This document shows positions 33,953 through 42,018 of a DNA stretch of 62,071 nucleotides, one piece after another. A program made the position numbers and the translations under genes. The notes under the pieces are model-generated. The model ran no database searches. It was not told the origin of the DNA and worked only from the letters and a program-made list of their open reading frames with translations. Position 1 is the first letter of the stretch. Each line of letters begins with the position of its first letter. The stretch covers positions 1 to 62,071 of the forward strand of contig CAJQPT010000118.1 of NCBI GenBank assembly GCA_905480285.1, in the 5' to 3' direction. The DNA comes from an uncultured bacterium (GTDB lineage: Bacteria > Planctomycetota > UBA1135 > GCA-002686595).

Positions 33953-35866
33953 ATGTCCCTCAAGGTCAAGATCGCCTCGATCATCTCGGCGCTGGTCATC
34001 GTTGTGTCCGTCGCCGGCGCGTTGATCCACTACTCGGTCTTCTCGAGCACCTTCGAGCTACTTGAAGAAGAGGAGGTGATCGAGGACCTCGACGAGATCA
34101 CCCGGGCCTTCGACGCTGAGATCCGTGACCTCGAACGGATCACGCGGTGGTACGTCGCGTCAACCACCGGCCCCCCCCTCTCCACCTCGGCGGCGGCGCC
34201 GAGGCTCGGAGGCGTCATCGCTCAGGAGCTGGACCTGCTGCTCTTCTGCGACGCCTCCGGTTCGGCGACGCACAAGATCGTCCTCGACCCGGATGACCAC
34301 ACCCCCATCACCCTCGAGGAGTTCCCCAACCGGCTGAGCCTGCGCCACCCAGCGCTGGCGTGGGCCGCCTCGACGCTGGATCCCCAGGGGATGAAGTCGA
34401 GCGGCTTGCTCGCCACCTCCAAGGGACCGATGTGCCTCGCAGCCGCGGCCTATCCGCTCAATGACGGCTTTGTCGTCGCCGGACGCTTCGTCTTCGACAC
34501 CGTTCGAGATCGCATCGCGGAGGACACGGGAAACCTCTTCGACCTCTGGCAAATCGACGGACCGCGCACCATGCCGCAGGACGTCAGCCAGCGCCTCGAC
34601 CAGATCACCAGCGCGACGGCGCCCGTGCTGGACGCGCAGGGCGAGTCCGACCAGATCGCTGCGTACGCCACCATCAACGATATCCTCGAGCGCCCCTCGA
34701 TCGTCCTGCGCGCGAACGTCGTGCGACGGATCTCGAGCGCTGGAAGTACGGCGATGGCATCCGGCGCGGTACTCGACGCCACGATGGGCTTCATCGTGCT
34801 GCTCTGCCTCATCCTCGTCCTCAACCACCTCGTCCTGCGTCCGATCCAGGAGCTGACGGAGCACGCCGAGAAGACGGGGTCTAGCGAGGACTTCCACGCG
34901 CGCCTGAACACGGCCCGCGACGACGAGTTCGGGATGCTCGGACGCGGATTCGATCAGATGATGATCCGCCTCGAGAAGGCTCGCGGAGACCTGCTTGAGA
35001 CCGCCCGCACCGCCGGAAAGAGCGAACTCGCCACGGGAATCCTCCACAACGTCGGCAACGTCTTGAACAGCGTGAACATCTCAGCTGCCCTCGTCGGTCA
35101 GCGGCTAGATGAGCTCTGTATTCGGGACCTGGAGAGGCTCGCAGCCGTCCTGACCGAGCACGCCGAGGACCTGCCGACCTTCCTCACCTCCGACCCGCGC
35201 GGCAAGCACATCGAGCCGTTCCTCGCCGCCCTGGTCAAGCAGCTGAGGGAGGAGCGGGGCTCCATCCGCGACGAGGTCCAGTCGCTCAGCGACGGCATCG
35301 AACACATCTGCGAGCTGATCAAGAGCCAGCAGGGGATCGCCAAGAAGACCAGCCTCCGCGAGTTCACCAACCTCGCCGACCGGTTCGACGAGGCGCTCAT
35401 GATCACCCAGAAGGCCCAGGGCGAGTCTTCTCAGCTCGTGGTCATCAAGCGTTACGAACAGCTGCCGGAGATCGAGATCGACAAGCACCGCTTGCTGGAG
35501 ATCCTCGTGAACCTCATCCAGAACGCGCGCCAGGCCACCAGTGGTCCCAGCCAGGAGGTGCTCCTGGAGCTCCGGAAGAGCGCCGATGGGATGCTCGCGC
35601 TGTCTGTCGCAGACAACGGCTGTGGGATCGCGAAGGAGGATCTGATCCGGATCTTCTCCATGGGTTATACGACTCGCGACGACGGGCACGGCTTCGGCCT
35701 CCACTCCTGCGCCAACGTGGCCAAGGAGATGGGAGGCAGCCTCCGGGTCCAGAGCGATGGCGTCGGGCGCGGCGCGTGCTTCACGCTCGAGGTCCCCGAG
35801 CGCCCGCCCGGCAGCCTGGAGACCGTCACGGATAGCGCTTCGGTCCGCCGTGGAGGTGCCGCATGA
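33953..35866 (+). CDS. Membrane sensor histidine kinase with CHASE4-like and HAMP domains
   Basis: A 637-residue sensor kinase. TM1 (about 7-29, IASIISALVIVVSVAGALIH) and TM2 (about 279-297) bracket a 250-residue periplasmic sensor whose layout resembles CHASE4. A HAMP linker follows (LRPIQELTEHAEKTG). The dimerisation helix has LATGILHNVGNVLNSVNIS with phospho-acceptor H365, a known variant of the HisKA box. The ATPase domain shows LVNLIQNARQA (N box), VADNGCGI (G1) and HGFGLHSCAN (G2). Its stop overlaps the receiver-ATPase gene by ATGA, so the two are a coupled pair. Confidence 0.92.
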   Translation: MSLKVKIASIISALVIVVSVAGALIHYSVFSSTFELLEEEEVIEDLDEITRAFDAEIRDLERITRWYVASTTGPPLSTSAAAPRLGGVIAQELDLLLFCDASGSATHKIVLDPDDHTPITLEEFPNRLSLRHPALAWAASTLDPQGMKSSGLLATSKGPMCLAAAAYPLNDGFVVAGRFVFDTVRDRIAEDTGNLFDLWQIDGPRTMPQDVSQRLDQITSATAPVLDAQGESDQIAAYATINDILERPSIVLRANVVRRISSAGSTAMASGAVLDATMGFIVLLCLILVLNHLVLRPIQELTEHAEKTGSSEDFHARLNTARDDEFGMLGRGFDQMMIRLEKARGDLLETARTAGKSELATGILHNVGNVLNSVNISAALVGQRLDELCIRDLERLAAVLTEHAEDLPTFLTSDPRGKHIEPFLAALVKQLREERGSIRDEVQSLSDGIEHICELIKSQQGIAKKTSLREFTNLADRFDEALMITQKAQGESSQLVVIKRYEQLPEIEIDKHRLLEILVNLIQNARQATSGPSQEVLLELRKSADGMLALSVADNGCGIAKEDLIRIFSMGYTTRDDGHGFGLHSCANVAKEMGGSLRVQSDGVGRGACFTLEVPERPPGSLETVTDSASVRRGGAA

Positions 35867-37161
35867 ATCGGCGCATCCTCATCGTGGATGACACCAAGGG
35901 CATCCACGAGGACTTCAAGAAGATCCTGGCGAGCGGCAGCGAAGCGACGAGCGATCTCGCCTCGGCGCGGGCAGCCTTCTTCGGCGAGTCTCCGCCGGCG
36001 ACGTCGTCCCAGACCTCAGCCACCGCCAAGAACAACTACGACCTGACGTTCTGCTTCCAGGGCGTCGAGGCCCTGGAGGTCACGCAGGAGAGCCTCAACA
36101 AGCACGAGCCCTTTGCGATGGCGTTCGTCGACGTGCGCATGCCCCCCGGGATCGATGGGGTCCAGACGATCAAGAGGCTCTGGGAGATCGACCCGAACCT
36201 CCAGTGCGTGATCTGCTCCGCCTTCTCCGACTACTCCTGGGAGCAGATGATTGAGGAGCTCGGCCACACCGACAAGCTGCTGATCCTCAAGAAGCCGTTT
36301 GATCCCACGGAGATCTGTCAGATCGCCAGCGCCTTCACGGAGAAGTGGAACGCGGCGAACCGAGAGCAGAAGGCCATCGAGCTCATCTCGCAGAAGGAGG
36401 TCGAGGCGCGAGCTTACGCGTCCTCACTGGAGACGCTCAACAAGGCGCTCGCCACCGCGAAGGCGAGCGCAGACCGAACATCTGCGATGAAGTCCGACTT
36501 CATCATGCGCCTCACAACGGAGATGAGCTCGCACCTCAACGTCATCCTCGATCGCCTCATCGAGAGCGATCAGGTGACCGGCCTCGATGATGCCCTTGAC
36601 CGCAGCCAACGGCTTCTCGGCATGATCAACAAGGTCATCGACTTCACGCAGGTGGAGCTTGGCTCCCTTGTGCTCTCTGACCAGAGCTGCGTCGTACGCG
36701 AGACCCTGGGAGACCTCCGTGACCGCTACGCTGACGAGGCTGCAGCCAAGGGCCTGGACCTCCGCCTGGAGGTCGGTCCGGCGGTTCCCGACGTCATCCT
36801 CACCGACGTGCACCGGCTGCGACAGGTCCTCGGCTACCTGGTCGAGAATGCGATCCAGTACACCGACAGCGGCTCGGTAGAGATCCGGCTCCTGCGTGAG
36901 CCAACGGGAAGCTGGGACTCCGTCAGGCTCCGGTTCGAGGTCGAGGACACAGGCTGCGGGGTTACGGGCGAGCTGTCAGGCAAGATCTTCGAGCCCTTCG
37001 CCAGCGCCACGGGCAGCTCCTTCATGGACGGGAGCGGGCTCGGTCTGACCGTGGCGACCCGAGTCGCCCGGGTGATGGGAGGCGAGGTCAGCTTCGACTC
37101 GAGCACCGGCGCCGGCACGACCTTCACGCTGGAGCTCGAGGTGAAGCCGGGGAACGGCTAG
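35863..37161 (+). CDS. Receiver-domain protein with kinase-like ATPase lacking phospho-acceptor His
   Basis: A 432-residue hybrid. The N-terminal receiver (ILIVDDTKGIHEDF, FVDVRMPPGIDG with acceptor D90, ILKKPFDP) contains a 40-residue insertion after the first helix. A coiled linker leads to a HisKA-like helix pair in which the usual SHELRTPLNAI reads TTEMSSHLNVI: T219 replaces the phospho-accepting histidine. The ATPase domain is intact (VENAIQYT, EDTGCGV, GSGLGLTVA). It may act as a pseudokinase or phosphatase controlled by the kinase encoded immediately upstream; D90 would receive phosphate from H365 of that kinase. No DNA-binding output is visible. Confidence 0.85.
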   Translation: MNRRILIVDDTKGIHEDFKKILASGSEATSDLASARAAFFGESPPATSSQTSATAKNNYDLTFCFQGVEALEVTQESLNKHEPFAMAFVDVRMPPGIDGVQTIKRLWEIDPNLQCVICSAFSDYSWEQMIEELGHTDKLLILKKPFDPTEICQIASAFTEKWNAANREQKAIELISQKEVEARAYASSLETLNKALATAKASADRTSAMKSDFIMRLTTEMSSHLNVILDRLIESDQVTGLDDALDRSQRLLGMINKVIDFTQVELGSLVLSDQSCVVRETLGDLRDRYADEAAAKGLDLRLEVGPAVPDVILTDVHRLRQVLGYLVENAIQYTDSGSVEIRLLREPTGSWDSVRLRFEVEDTGCGVTGELSGKIFEPFASATGSSFMDGSGLGLTVATRVARVMGGEVSFDSSTGAGTTFTLELEVKPGNG

Positions 37162-37210
37162 GCGTGCGGTCGGGCCCGGGACGGGGTATTCTCCACGTCG
37201 AGGTCTCCCT

Positions 37211-37657
37211 GTGCTCTCCGTCCGCCGCCCCATCGATGCCGTCTCCATTGCCGTCGGCGCCCTCCTGGGCGCCCTTGGAGCGGTGCAGTGGAAGGACAGC
37301 GGCGACTTCGCGGACCACGCGCTGCAGGTGACGGCGACCCTGGTCGACTCGCGAGAGACGAAGAAGCAGGTCCTCGACGCCGCTCCCGAGACGTACCTGC
37401 GGGTCGAGTTCTCAGCGGCCGGCGGCGACATCGTGCGGACCGAGCTCCCCGATCCACTCCAGTCGAGCGCGGGGCCTCCACCCGAGAAGGGTGAGCGGAT
37501 ATCGATCTGGTACGACCCTCGCTCCCCTCAGACCGCGAGGCTCACCCGGGGTGCCGGGCGCAAGGGCGCGCTGGTGCTCCTCGCCCTCGCCGCCGGGGCG
37601 CTCTTTGCCCCCGCGATTCTCCGACGAAGCCTCCGGGGTTCGGGCGGTGGAGGCTGA
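37211..37657 (+). CDS. DUF3592 membrane protein
   Basis: A 148-residue protein with two hydrophobic segments (residues about 9-25, AVSIAVGALLGALGAVQW, and about 118-137, GALVLLALAAGALFAPAIL) surrounding a soluble beta-rich part (ALQVTATLVDSRETKK, YLRVEFSAAGG, ISIWYDPRSPQTARL). This is the layout of DUF3592 proteins, small membrane proteins without an assigned function. The start GTG 37211 is 49 bp after the receiver protein. It ends 182 bp before the convergent transglutaminase gene; that gap shows no recognisable gene. Confidence 0.72.
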   Translation: MLSVRRPIDAVSIAVGALLGALGAVQWKDSGDFADHALQVTATLVDSRETKKQVLDAAPETYLRVEFSAAGGDIVRTELPDPLQSSAGPPPEKGERISIWYDPRSPQTARLTRGAGRKGALVLLALAAGALFAPAILRRSLRGSGGGG

Positions 37658-37839
37658 GGCCCGCAGCCTCGGGCGCCGCGTGACGGCTCCACCTGAACCT
37701 CTCGGCCCCGACTCATCGAGCGTTCCCGGCCCCGCTGCGGTGCTCGCTCTCCACCACAAGCACGCGGCGCCGTGGCTCCCGGAGCGCCGCCCCGAGACGA
37801 CCGCTCAAGGAAGGCGACGGCCCTCGCGTAGGGCGACCC

Positions 37840-39894
37840 TCAGCCGACGCGGCCCGAGGCCCCCGCGGAGGCGTAGCGGTCACGCACATGCTCCTCCACG
37901 GCGCGCCGAAGGGCCGCCAGCTGGTCCGGGTCCACATCCCCCACGCCGGCGCGGCGGAACCCCTCCCGGGGTGTCTCCTGCGGCTGCAGCTGAACCCCGA
38001 GCCGTTCGAACTCACGGTTCAGGGCCTCGACCGTCGCGGGCGGGCTGAGCCGGCGGCGCTTCACGCGCAGCACCAGCAGGACGAGGAGCCCGATCGCCGC
38101 GGCCGTCCCGGCGAGCGGGCCGAGCTCCGACTCTGCCCGGCCGATCAGCTCCCGGGGGAAGGCACGCAGCGCCTGCCAGAACCTGGCCCGCGACCCCGCG
38201 TCGAAGCGAGTGACGGCGGCCCATCGCTCCTCCAACATCGCCAAGGCGCCGCCCATCCAACCGTCGTCCTCACCGCCCCCCTCGAGCTGCGGAGTCGGGT
38301 CGACGGCGAACCAGCCGCCCTCCTCTCCGCTGAAGACCTCGACCCAGGCGTGGGCGTGGCGCGATCGGATCAAGAGGACGCGTTCATCTGCCGGCGGCGG
38401 AGTGAGGGTGTAGCCGCTGACCACTCGAGCCGGGATGTTCCGGGAGCGAAGCATGGTCGCCAGGGTCGAGGCGAACAGCTCGCAGTGCCCCCCAGCTTCC
38501 GTGCCGAGGAACTCGTCCAGCGTCCGAGCCGCGCCCTCTGCGCCGGGCGCTCGGTAGGAATAGCGCGTGGCAAGGTATGCGGCAAACTCCCTCGTGACCT
38601 GGAGGGCGCTGGCCCCGTCCGGCATCCGCCGCGAGAGCTCTCGCGCGAGGGTCCGCGCCGATTGGTTGAAGAGGGACCGCGGCTGCTGGATGAAGGGCTC
38701 GACTTCGAGAGGACGGAGCCCGCGCGGAGCAGGCTCGCGCGGCTCCAGGCCGAGCTGCACCTCGTAGCGAAGCTCCCCTTGGTTGGAGTACGCCGCCGTG
38801 CCGTCCGAGCTGACGATGAGCTCGCCCTCGGTGTGGATGGGATCGAGCTCCACGGCGAAGGCCTCGCGCGGGAGAAAGAGCCGCTGCTCGACGCCCCCCG
38901 CCCGGGTCACATGGACCCGGCTCCGTCCCTCACCGCCTGGCCGCACCCACGCCTTGGGGTCCGTCGCCCGAGCGAGCCGAAGCCCCTGCCAGCGGCTCAC
39001 CCAGGCCGGATCCCGCACCAGCGAGCTGGCCGGCAGGTCTTCGCTGCGGGCCTCCCATCCCCCGGAACGACGGGGCTCGGAGAGGGTCGCGCCTCGCCAG
39101 AACCGGGGGAGTGACCGGGGGTCTCCCTCGAGGACCTCCAGCCGCATCACGACCCGATCGGACTGCGCCGCCTCACGGTTGATGCCGCCGAAGTCGAGGG
39201 ACTGCGCGAAGCCGACCTCGTACGAGGACCCGTCGCCATCCAGATCGAAGTAGCTCGAGAAGAGCGCGGGGCGATTGAAGTCGCGCGGGAAGAAGAAGAA
39301 CGCCAGCAGCGTCGCGCCGGCCAACACGGCCGAACGGCGGAGGCTCTCGCGCCGCAGCGCCCTGAGCACTGTACTTCTGAGCACCGTACTCCTTAGCGCC
39401 GAGACCCCGTGCCCCGGGTCGAACTGTTCGAGGTGCTGCAGGTGCAGCCCCACGATGAAGAGTGGCGCGTAGACCGCGAAGGTGAGGGCGAAGCTCAGGT
39501 CGACCGTGATGTACCCGGTGATCACGGCGATCAGGTACGAGTTGAGGAAGAGCAGGTCTGGACGTTGCTCCTTGCGCAGGTTGTTCAGCACGTGAACCTG
39601 GCAGAGGATCGCGAGCATCAGGCCGTCGTCCAGGACGAAGGCCAGCTCCGATGTGCTCGCGTGCAAGGCGAGCCGCAGGAAGAAGAGGACGATGGCCAGG
39701 TTCCAGACCCCGCGGTAGACCATGCTCTCGCGGAAGCGGAGCAGGAATGGGGCCGCGAGAGTGACCACATAGAGCGGGGCCAGCCAGAGAGGGTCCGCCG
39801 CGCCCGTCAGCTGCACGAAGCGCACGTTGCACGCGACGATCCCCATCATGCAGAGCAGCAGGGCCGAGGGCCCCTTGCGCTTGACCTCAGGCAA
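37840..39894 (-). CDS. TgpA-like membrane transglutaminase
   Basis: A 684-residue DUF3488/transglutaminase-like protein. Several N-terminal membrane segments (SALLLCMMGIVACNVRF, WLAPLYVVTLAAPFLLRF, and others to about residue 180) precede an outer transglutaminase-like domain with the full triad: Cys in EAGGHCELFAS, His in RSRHAHAWVEVF, Asp in WFAVDPTPQ. A further TM (AIGLLVLLVLRVKRR) and a DUF4129-like tail follow. The partner genes DUF58 and MoxR precede it, the classic operon. Start TTG 39894 overlaps the DUF58 stop; the frame is open to 39999. A 15-bp duplication encodes RSTVLRSTVLR. Confidence 0.88.
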   Translation of the reverse strand: MPEVKRKGPSALLLCMMGIVACNVRFVQLTGAADPLWLAPLYVVTLAAPFLLRFRESMVYRGVWNLAIVLFFLRLALHASTSELAFVLDDGLMLAILCQVHVLNNLRKEQRPDLLFLNSYLIAVITGYITVDLSFALTFAVYAPLFIVGLHLQHLEQFDPGHGVSALRSTVLRSTVLRALRRESLRRSAVLAGATLLAFFFFPRDFNRPALFSSYFDLDGDGSSYEVGFAQSLDFGGINREAAQSDRVVMRLEVLEGDPRSLPRFWRGATLSEPRRSGGWEARSEDLPASSLVRDPAWVSRWQGLRLARATDPKAWVRPGGEGRSRVHVTRAGGVEQRLFLPREAFAVELDPIHTEGELIVSSDGTAAYSNQGELRYEVQLGLEPREPAPRGLRPLEVEPFIQQPRSLFNQSARTLARELSRRMPDGASALQVTREFAAYLATRYSYRAPGAEGAARTLDEFLGTEAGGHCELFASTLATMLRSRNIPARVVSGYTLTPPPADERVLLIRSRHAHAWVEVFSGEEGGWFAVDPTPQLEGGGEDDGWMGGALAMLEERWAAVTRFDAGSRARFWQALRAFPRELIGRAESELGPLAGTAAAIGLLVLLVLRVKRRRLSPPATVEALNREFERLGVQLQPQETPREGFRRAGVGDVDPDQLAALRRAVEEHVRDRYASAGASGRVG

Positions 39895-40822
39895 CTCGCA
39901 CCCCCGAGGATGGGTCGTCAAGGTGCAAGGGCGCCGCCTCTCCTTCGGGGAGCGGCGCGGCCCCCGCCAGGAAGCGCAGCGCCTCGTCCCAGTGGACACC
40001 GCTACCGGTGTAGGTCTGATCCAAGCCCTGGCTCACGAGCCTCACGGCGCTCCCCCTGTGCTTCGCCTCCGTGACGGCGCCGGCCGCCGACGAGAGGCGC
40101 TGCTCGAAGACGGAGCCCGCGCAGCGCCGATCAAGGAGGAACGCTTGTTCCTCCGCCCGATCGGACTCCCACTCGTTCACGACGAGGCTCCCACGGCGCG
40201 CCGAGGCTCGCCAATGGACGTGCCGAAGCGCCTCCCCCTCGATGCGCGGCCTGAGCCCCGCAGGCATCGTTCGGCCCTGCGCTCCATAGAGGTTCGAGGT
40301 CGCGTCCGCGGCGGCCACGTCGTGGGCGAGGCGCCCAGGGGTCGCCGCCGTCGGCTCCGGATACACATGGAGCTCGGGCGAGACCGCGAGTGAGACGGTC
40401 CGGGTGAGCAGGCCAAACGGGTAGGTCGACGAGACCGTGACCTTCCGAGCGCGGTACACGCCTCGGTCGAGGGCGGGGAACTGAATCACCGCGCGCGCGT
40501 CGCCGCCCGTGAAGGCCAGGCGCCCCGATCCCACTGCTCCCGAATCGAACTCCACGTTGAGGATCAGCCCGAACCTGCGACGCTCTCCGAGCACAGACCA
40601 TCCAGCCCGCGCTGCGGCGCCCGCCTGGAGGGGACCGGGATCCTCGATGTGGACCTCGACCCCGCGCAGGTTCGCATACGTCCACCAGATGCACAGGACC
40701 CAGTGGAGCCCGAAGAAGGCGAGGAGGAGGAAGAACAGGTTCACGTAGGGCGCCGCGTAGAAGGCCCCGATGATCGCTGTGAGGAAGAGCAGCGACTTGA
40801 CGCCGAAGTGCGTCGGCCTCAC
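39887..40822 (-). CDS. DUF58 domain membrane protein
   Basis: A 311-residue protein with two N-terminal membrane segments (VKSLLFLTAIIGAFYAAPYV, LFFLLLAFFGLHWVLCIWW) and a DUF58 domain. The key motif appears as RPRIEGEALRHVHWRASARR, followed by GSLVVNEWES. DUF58 proteins are fixed partners of MoxR ATPases and often of TgpA transglutaminases, with a proposed chaperone or maturation role at the membrane. Start GTG 40822 overlaps the MoxR stop (GTGA) and its own stop overlaps the transglutaminase start. Confidence 0.9.
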   Translation of the reverse strand: MRPTHFGVKSLLFLTAIIGAFYAAPYVNLFFLLLAFFGLHWVLCIWWTYANLRGVEVHIEDPGPLQAGAAARAGWSVLGERRRFGLILNVEFDSGAVGSGRLAFTGGDARAVIQFPALDRGVYRARKVTVSSTYPFGLLTRTVSLAVSPELHVYPEPTAATPGRLAHDVAAADATSNLYGAQGRTMPAGLRPRIEGEALRHVHWRASARRGSLVVNEWESDRAEEQAFLLDRRCAGSVFEQRLSSAAGAVTEAKHRGSAVRLVSQGLDQTYTGSGVHWDEALRFLAGAAPLPEGEAAPLHLDDPSSGVRVA

Positions 40823-41823
40823 AGCTCGACTTCCGCTCCCTCGAGGACCTCTGCGATCCGCTCGCTGCCCTTGATACCGCCGCTGGTGGCGATTCGATGC
40901 CCGAGGACGACGCCCGCGAGGGCCTTGAGGTCGTCGGGGAGGACGTAGTCACGGCCGTCAAGGAGCGCCCGCGCGCGGCCGGCGTTGGTCCACGCCACCG
41001 CAGCCCGTGGGCTGACGCCGAGCTCGATCTCCGGGTGCGCACGCGTGGCCGAGACCACGCGATAGGCGTACTCGGCGACCTCAGCGGAGACGTGCACGCT
41101 TGGGACCGCGGAGATCAACATGAGGAGCTCCTCACGTGAAAGGACCGGCTCCAGTTCGTCGATCGTCCCGTCGCCTCCCCGGCCCTGGTAGAGCTCCTTC
41201 TCCAGGTGTGCTTCTGGGTAGTCCAGTTCGACGTGGACCAGGAAGCGGTCCAGGGCTGCTTCGGGGATCGGAAACGTCCCGTGGAACTCGATGGGGTTGC
41301 GTGTCGCGAAGATCGTGAAGGGCGCGCCAAGGGGGATCGTCTCGCCGTCCGCCGACACCGTCCCCTCCTCCATGGCCTCGAGAAGGCATGAGAGGGTCCT
41401 CGAGCTGGTCCGGTTGATCTCGTCGGCGAGGACGAGGTTCGCGAAGAGCGGCCCCGGAACGAAGTCAAAGCGCTCCTGGCTCGGTCGCCAGACCGACCCG
41501 CCGACCACGTCGGAGGGCATCAGGTCATTGGTGAACTGAATTCGCTTGAAGCTGCAGTCCACGAGCCGCGCGAGGGCGCGGGAGAGCATGGTCTTGCCCG
41601 TCCCCGGGATCCCCTCGATCAGCGCGTGGCCGCCGCTGACCAAGGCCACCGTCAGGGCCTCGACCACCTCGTCGGGGACGTGCACGACCCGCTGGAGGCC
41701 TGCCCGAAGGCGATCGGCGGTGTCGCCTGCGAGGGCGCCAATGGGCGATGAGGGGCGAGCGCCCTTGGGTCGAGTCTGGGGAAGCATCGAGGCCGTCCTG
41801 TGGGAGGGGGACGGGGGGTTCAT
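40819..41823 (-). CDS. MoxR-family AAA+ ATPase
   Basis: A 334-residue MoxR-type ATPase, first gene of a MoxR-DUF58-transglutaminase operon. It shows Walker A ALIEGIPGTGKTMLSRALA, the IQFTNDLMPSDVVGG insert typical of MoxR, Walker B FANLVLADEINRTSSRTLS and sensor FTIFATRNPIEFHGTFPIPE, then the lid with SPRAAVAWTNAGRARALLDG. MoxR ATPases act as chaperones that activate VWA or DUF58 partner proteins. The frame is open to 41973. ATG 41823 is chosen as the longest plausible start; ATG 41787 is possible. Confidence 0.92.
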   Translation of the reverse strand: MNPPSPSHRTASMLPQTRPKGARPSSPIGALAGDTADRLRAGLQRVVHVPDEVVEALTVALVSGGHALIEGIPGTGKTMLSRALARLVDCSFKRIQFTNDLMPSDVVGGSVWRPSQERFDFVPGPLFANLVLADEINRTSSRTLSCLLEAMEEGTVSADGETIPLGAPFTIFATRNPIEFHGTFPIPEAALDRFLVHVELDYPEAHLEKELYQGRGGDGTIDELEPVLSREELLMLISAVPSVHVSAEVAEYAYRVVSATRAHPEIELGVSPRAAVAWTNAGRARALLDGRDYVLPDDLKALAGVVLGHRIATSGGIKGSERIAEVLEGAEVEL

Positions 41824-42018
41824 CGGACGATCCGCCGAGAAACATTTGGGGCCGCGACCCCCTGGGCCGGTCGGCTCGGTGGACGCCCTCGCCCGAACCT
41901 GTGACTCAAAACGAGACATAGCGCCCAAATCAGCCCCAGCAGGGCCAGGAAGACCGCCTCCGGCGCCCCTCACGGCCGCTGCCGCTCATGTGGGGCCCAC
42001 GCCCGGTACGCTGCCGGC

